From NCBI GenBank assembly GCA_965237875.1, contig CBDEGP010000002.1, forward strand, positions 1,054,001-1,118,000: a DNA stretch of 64,000 nucleotides. Direction: 5' to 3'. How positions within the stretch are numbered: the first letter of the stretch is position 1; every line of letters begins with the position of its first letter. The position numbers and the translations under genes were made by a program. Below the pieces are notes generated by a model that did no database searches, had not been told where the DNA came from, and worked only from the letters and a program-made list of their open reading frames with translations. Below are positions 60,847 through 64,000 of this stretch, in pieces. The DNA comes from DAOUJI01 sp965237875. Its GTDB lineage: Bacteria > Chloroflexota > Dehalococcoidia > Lucifugimonadales > JAGWBF01.

Positions 60847-61452
60847 TTACCTCCTTGTCTTTTCATTGGTTGATTCCGGCTCTTTGCCCAGCAGCCGGAG
60901 GCCGGGGTCCGGGCCGTCGAACACCTGCGACCAGTCCGCCGGGGCGAAGTGGCCGTAGACGCCGACCCGGAGGCTCAGCTCAGGGCGGGAGGCGTCGAGG
61001 CGTCCGGCGACGCCGTAGATGCGGAAGCCCTGCTCGTCCCGGTTGTCGGTGGCTGAGAAGAAGGCGCGGGAGCTTCCGTGGGAGTGGAACTCGGCCACTA
61101 CTCCTGCCGGGGGCAGGTAGGCGAGGGACGTTGCGGTCCCGACCTGCGGGGGAACCACCAGCCGGTAGGCGCGCCCGTCCCAGCGAACGGCGAACAGCCG
61201 CTCGGTGTCGGGGTCGTCCTGGAACCAGCGCAGCCCCAGCTCGAACAGTTGCGCCGGGATGGGGCCGTGGGACAGCGACACCTTGTCGGCGACGGGAGCG
61301 AGGCCCCGCACCTCGCAGGGAGCGACCATGACCCGCGCCGTCAGGTGGGCGCTCCGGGACTGGACGTACACGCCCCCCGATCCGAGAACGTAGTCGTAGC
61401 CGATTCCGTGGACTCCGGCGAGCCCGGCGGGGTGGTTGACCAGGTATCCCAC
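60847..61452 (-). CDS. PRTRC system protein A (JAB/MPN metalloprotease)
   Basis: 201 aa from GTG 61452, chosen because family-like sequence begins PVGYLVNHPAG and the longer frame (to 61563) overlaps protein B. The complete JAMM motif E-x(n)-HSH-x7-S-x2-D is present (VAEFHSHGSSRAFFSATDNR). JAMM peptidases of bacterial E1/JAB systems process or remove ubiquitin-like tails. It is directly followed by the ThiF gene. The exact start is uncertain for lack of a clear ribosome site. Confidence 0.8.
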   Translation of the reverse strand: MGYLVNHPAGLAGVHGIGYDYVLGSGGVYVQSRSAHLTARVMVAPCEVRGLAPVADKVSLSHGPIPAQLFELGLRWFQDDPDTERLFAVRWDGRAYRLVVPPQVGTATSLAYLPPAGVVAEFHSHGSSRAFFSATDNRDEQGFRIYGVAGRLDASRPELSLRVGVYGHFAPADWSQVFDGPDPGLRLLGKEPESTNEKTRR

Positions 61453-61468
61453 CGGCCCCGGTCCGGGG

Positions 61469-62173
61469 CTAGCGGTAGCCAGGTCTGCCCTCGGAGACCG
61501 CCATCGCGTGGGCCACCGTGCACTGGGGAACAAGGTCCTCAACCGGGTAGTCAGTCTTTCCATCTATTTCCTCCCATAGCGCTTGCAGGTTGTCGGGGTG
61601 CTTCTTCGAGCGGTTTCGTGTATCCCCTGTACCCGAGAAGTAGGACTGGAAGAAGGACTCCGGTATCAGCCCCACCTCCTCGGGGAACCGGTGGCTTCCG
61701 GGGCAGACCCGCCCGTCGCTGAAGACGTTGAAGGCGGGGATGCGGAAGAGCTGCTGGTCGGGGTCCGTCGGCCTGCCCAGGGCGGCGTAGGCCCAGGGCG
61801 CCCGGCCTGGCGAGCAGACGAAGACCAGCCCCGGCATGGGAAGCCGGAGCCGTGCGGGGGGCTTGAACGCCTCCCGTTGCAGGGCCACGGGCCAGACCTG
61901 CGGCGGCCGCCAGAGGGCCACCACCTGCCCGGTCTCGCCCTGGTTCCACCACAGAGCGTCCTGGGGCAGCAGCCCCGAGGAGAAGCCCAGGTGCCGGGTG
62001 AACACGTTGGCGATCTCGTCCGCCGAGACGGTCCTGACCCACACCGACTCGCCCTCGAATCCCCGCAGCAGGATGGTCTCGTCGTAGACCTCCAGCTGGA
62101 GGTTCAGCTTGTCCCTGGGCATGTCCGCCGGGCCCGGCAGGGACCACCCGGTCTTATCGACGTCAGTCGTCAT
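61469..62173 (-). CDS. PRTRC system protein B
   Basis: 234 aa. Recognised as PRTRC protein B by position and by conserved stretches (LGFSSGLLPQDALWWNQGE, RLPMPGLVFVCSPGRAPWAYA, FNVFSDGRVCPGSHRFPEEV). Enzymatic role unknown; the H/C-containing GRVCPGSHRFP segment may bind metal or substrate. ATG follows AGGAGG; overlaps the preceding gene by 11 bp and precedes protein A by 16 bp, so these are co-translated. Confidence 0.7.
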   Translation of the reverse strand: MTTDVDKTGWSLPGPADMPRDKLNLQLEVYDETILLRGFEGESVWVRTVSADEIANVFTRHLGFSSGLLPQDALWWNQGETGQVVALWRPPQVWPVALQREAFKPPARLRLPMPGLVFVCSPGRAPWAYAALGRPTDPDQQLFRIPAFNVFSDGRVCPGSHRFPEEVGLIPESFFQSYFSGTGDTRNRSKKHPDNLQALWEEIDGKTDYPVEDLVPQCTVAHAMAVSEGRPGYR

Positions 62174-63014
62174 GGTCGCTTTCCTCCTGTTCTTTTTGTT
62201 GCTCCGGGACCCGGGGCAGGACCAAGTCCAGCATCTCGGCGAAGCGGCCGGGGAGGTCGTCCTCCAGCCAGTCGGCCAGCCTGCACACCGCGTCCATCAG
62301 GGCGCTGGCCTTTCGCCACTCCTCCGTGCCCTCGGCGATGATCTCGTCCTCCCAGGGGTCGGCGAAGCCGTCGTACGACCCGTCCTCGTAGGAATGGTCG
62401 AGGAAGAAGTTGCCCGTCTCGGCGAAGACCCATGAGGCGGCCTTTGCCGCCCCCTCGAACCGGGTCTCCTTCACGGCCTCGGTGAGGTCCTCGATGGGTA
62501 TGCCGCCCTGGGGAATCCGCTCCAGGGTCTGTTGCGGGATGCGCTCGGCGGCCGACTCAAGCCAGGCCACCCGTATCCCGTCGGGTCCTTCGTTGTAGAA
62601 GTCCGGGGGTCTGGCCAGCAGGAGCAGGGCCGAGATGCCGTCCCGGTAGCCGTTCCACAGCTCGTGGAGGCCGTCGTAGCCGAAGCCCATCAGGTCGAAG
62701 GGGATGCCCCTCCGCAGCCAGGACCACGGTGGTTCGTCTTCGGCCTCCGTCCAGAACTCGATCACTGGCGCGTAGAGGGGGAAGTGCCTCGCCCCGAAGA
62801 GATTGGCGAAGCGCTCCACCCTCGTGCGTACGTCGGGGGCCGAAAGCGCCGTCTCAGCCTCATTGGGGAAGAGGCGGCGCACCAGCCCCGCGAACCAGGC
62901 GTAGTCGTCGGCGTAGCCGACAATGGTCACCAGCTCCCGCAGCGACGGCGGACGCCGCAGGAGTTTTTCCGCAAGACCGCTCAGGCGCGGCGGGGCCGCA
63001 GCTTGAGCTTCCAT
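62163..63014 (-). CDS. PRTRC-block protein (possibly protein F-like), 283 aa
   Basis: A soluble, Trp/Asp-rich protein with segments such as FDLMGFGYDGLHELWNGYRD, GNFFLDHSYEDGSYDGFADP and WEDEIIAEGTEEW. I do not recognise a catalytic motif. Ribosome site GGAGG 8 bases before ATG. It overlaps both neighbours (34 bp with the 78-aa gene, 11 bp with protein B), so it is an integral part of the cassette. It fits the slot of an accessory PRTRC protein, but identity with protein F was not verified. Confidence 0.6.
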   Translation of the reverse strand: MEAQAAAPPRLSGLAEKLLRRPPSLRELVTIVGYADDYAWFAGLVRRLFPNEAETALSAPDVRTRVERFANLFGARHFPLYAPVIEFWTEAEDEPPWSWLRRGIPFDLMGFGYDGLHELWNGYRDGISALLLLARPPDFYNEGPDGIRVAWLESAAERIPQQTLERIPQGGIPIEDLTEAVKETRFEGAAKAASWVFAETGNFFLDHSYEDGSYDGFADPWEDEIIAEGTEEWRKASALMDAVCRLADWLEDDLPGRFAEMLDLVLPRVPEQQKEQEESDHDD

Positions 63015-63217
63015 CGCATCGCCTCCAGGAGGCGTGACGTGGCCGAGGCGTAGTCCTGCGCCTGGGCGCAGGCCATCTCCACCTCCTTCTGCCGGGCGGC
63101 CGCGGCGTCCAGGTCGAACCTGCCGTCGGGCCGTGTGAGCTCCGCCGTGAGCTCGATGATGCTCAGGTCTACCGGCGGCGTTGCCGCCAGCAGACCGGCA
63201 AGTATCCGGGTGTCCAT
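62981..63217 (-). CDS. Small PRTRC-block protein (78 aa)
   Basis: Helical protein (SIIELTAELTRPDGRFDLDA, then RQKEVEMACAQAQDYASATS) with a basic C-terminus (KLKLRPRRA). The start has GGGAGG 8 bases upstream and lies 4 bp after the protein C stop. No known family recognised; PRTRC protein D has a comparable place in other cassettes, but this is unproven. Confidence 0.6.
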   Translation of the reverse strand: MDTRILAGLLAATPPVDLSIIELTAELTRPDGRFDLDAAAARQKEVEMACAQAQDYASATSRLLEAMRWKLKLRPRRA

Positions 63218-63221
63218 CGGA

Positions 63222-63437
63222 CTACCTCCCCTGGTTCCGGGCGAAGGGGAAGGCGCCCTTGGTGCCCACCCTGCGCTGGAACTCGTAGATGGTGTCGTCG
63301 CCCCGGGTGGTCTCCTTGACCGAGGCGTTGGCTATCTCCCCGTAGAAGTCGCTGAGGGTCGCTTTCACCTGGTCGACGCTCATCTCGGGGTCCGGGTCGG
63401 GGAACTCTCTGTCGTCGTAAACAAACACGCGTGCCAT
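63222..63437 (-). CDS. PRTRC system protein C
   Basis: 71 aa from ATG 63437 (AAAGGAG upstream). Family features: VFVYDDREFPDPDPEMSVDQ, FYGEIANASV and a final beta strand YEFQRRVGTKGAF. Protein C is the small conserved partner in PRTRC cassettes; with E1-like and JAB genes beside it, a substrate role like that of a ubiquitin-like protein is attractive, but this copy ends in ...ARNQGR, not in a Gly-Gly tail. Confidence 0.8.
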   Translation of the reverse strand: MARVFVYDDREFPDPDPEMSVDQVKATLSDFYGEIANASVKETTRGDDTIYEFQRRVGTKGAFPFARNQGR

Positions 63438-63526
63438 CGTTCTTCTCCTTTGTGTGTGCTGCTTCTCGCTGCGTTGCCATTTGCGGGGAGGCCGCCGCTC
63501 CATTTGCGACGGCCTCTCCCGTACCC

Positions 63527-63553
63527 TTGCGGTCTAGCGTCCCGCGCCGACCG
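63527..63553. repeat. 27-bp direct repeat flanking the PRTRC block, right copy
   Basis: Covers the stop codon and last codons of the partial gene above. Matches 58994-59020 at 25 of 27 positions in the same orientation. Confidence 0.5.
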
Positions 63554-64000
63554 GCTCCTTCTCCCGCTCCTTCTCCCGCTCCTTCTCCCGCTCCTTCTCC
63601 ATCGCCCACTCGAACATCGAGATGGTTGCGGGCTGGGGCTTGCCGTTGCGTCGCTTCGGCTTGACCGGCTCCTCGGCCATGAACTCGGCCCAGGAGAACA
63701 GCGTCTGCTGCGGCTCCGTGGCCTCGTCTTCGTGGTGGCCGTTCCCGTTGACCCCGTTGCCGTTGACCGGCGCCAACTCCACCGTCGGCCCGATGCCGAA
63801 CGGGTCGTGGCCGTTGGAGTGGTGTCCGTTCCCGTTGACCGCAACGGCCTCCGGCTCCACCTCGACGACCTTCCAGCCGTCGTCCACCAGCAGCTCCTCG
63901 GCGGTGGCCTCGACGTCCCGTGCCTGGGCGAAGACCTCCTCCACCGTGTCGTCGTCGGCGTCCTTCTCGTCGCCGCTGACGATCCTGCGGGCCAGGGCCA
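63534..64000 (-). CDS. C-terminal part of a PRTRC-operon protein (possibly ParB-like), partial
   Basis: The frame is open to the right window edge (ALARRIVSGDEKDADDDT at the start), so the true start is outside. Visible: acidic/Asn-Gly-His-rich linker (VNGNGHHSNGHD, VNGNGVNGNGHHE), a FSWAEFM/FEWAM-type tail and four EREK units made by a 12-bp tandem repeat (about 63557-63600). As first visible gene of the cassette it may be the PRTRC ParB protein, but no nuclease or HTH motif is within the window. Confidence 0.5.
   Translation of the reverse strand, partial: ALARRIVSGDEKDADDDTVEEVFAQARDVEATAEELLVDDGWKVVEVEPEAVAVNGNGHHSNGHDPFGIGPTVELAPVNGNGVNGNGHHEDEATEPQQTLFSWAEFMAEEPVKPKRRNGKPQPATISMFEWAMEKEREKEREKEREKEPVGAGR

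Overview
The window reads as a piece of a GC-rich bacterial genome, most likely Chloroflexota of the Dehalococcoidia/SAR202 type. This is an inference from style, not from a marker gene: the mix of broad catabolic enzymes (amidohydrolase, FAH-family enzyme, SDR, DUF35 protein plus thiolase, amidase signature enzyme, DUF255), kinases fused to DNA-binding regulators, very large Ig/Calx-beta surface proteins and small 'PRQRT' HTH proteins. No rRNA, tRNA or CRISPR array was seen.

Layout. (1) 1-15.1 kb is housekeeping and catabolic. A minus-strand run (zinc-type dehydrogenase, FAH-family enzyme, dihydropyrimidinase-like enzyme, BtuF-like binding protein) is followed by two tiny genes, an orphan ribbon-helix-helix protein, an SDR, a retropepsin-like protein, an amidase, a cyclophilin lipoprotein, a zinc-ribbon protein, a D-2-hydroxyacid dehydrogenase, a cytosolic receptor/FIST pair and a DUF255 thioredoxin-like protein. 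(2) 15.1-22.8 kb is accessory: a HEPN-STAND-repeat protein of bacterial NLR type, a decayed transposase, a DUF35/thiolase/cupin cluster, and a graveyard of gene fragments with a 171-bp MITE-like element and a two-gene unknown operon. (3) 22.8-58.9 kb is dominated by two giant secreted proteins: 2,498 aa with a dikinase-like core and Ig repeats, and 6,939 aa with Calx-beta repeats. Two paralogous GAF-PAS-kinase-receiver-winged-helix proteins, a broken degV and a MarR regulator lie among them. Each giant gene is followed by a damaged copy of the same small HTH gene. (4) 59.0-64.0 kb is a minus-strand PRTRC cassette (ThiF/E1-like, JAB peptidase, proteins B and C, accessory proteins), of the kind often carried on plasmids and integrated elements.

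Most notable observations. The BtuF-like frame at the left edge has one in-frame TGA inside a Cys-x-x-TGA motif, followed at the right distance by a hairpin with an AGGUG loop, so it is a candidate selenoprotein of an unexpected family. The first giant gene is bracketed by direct repeats of about 103 bp that derive from the 5' end of the neighbouring kinase gene, and the right-hand copy lies where degV breaks off. The accessory region also carries a HEPN-STAND defence-like gene and the PRTRC E1/JAB cassette.
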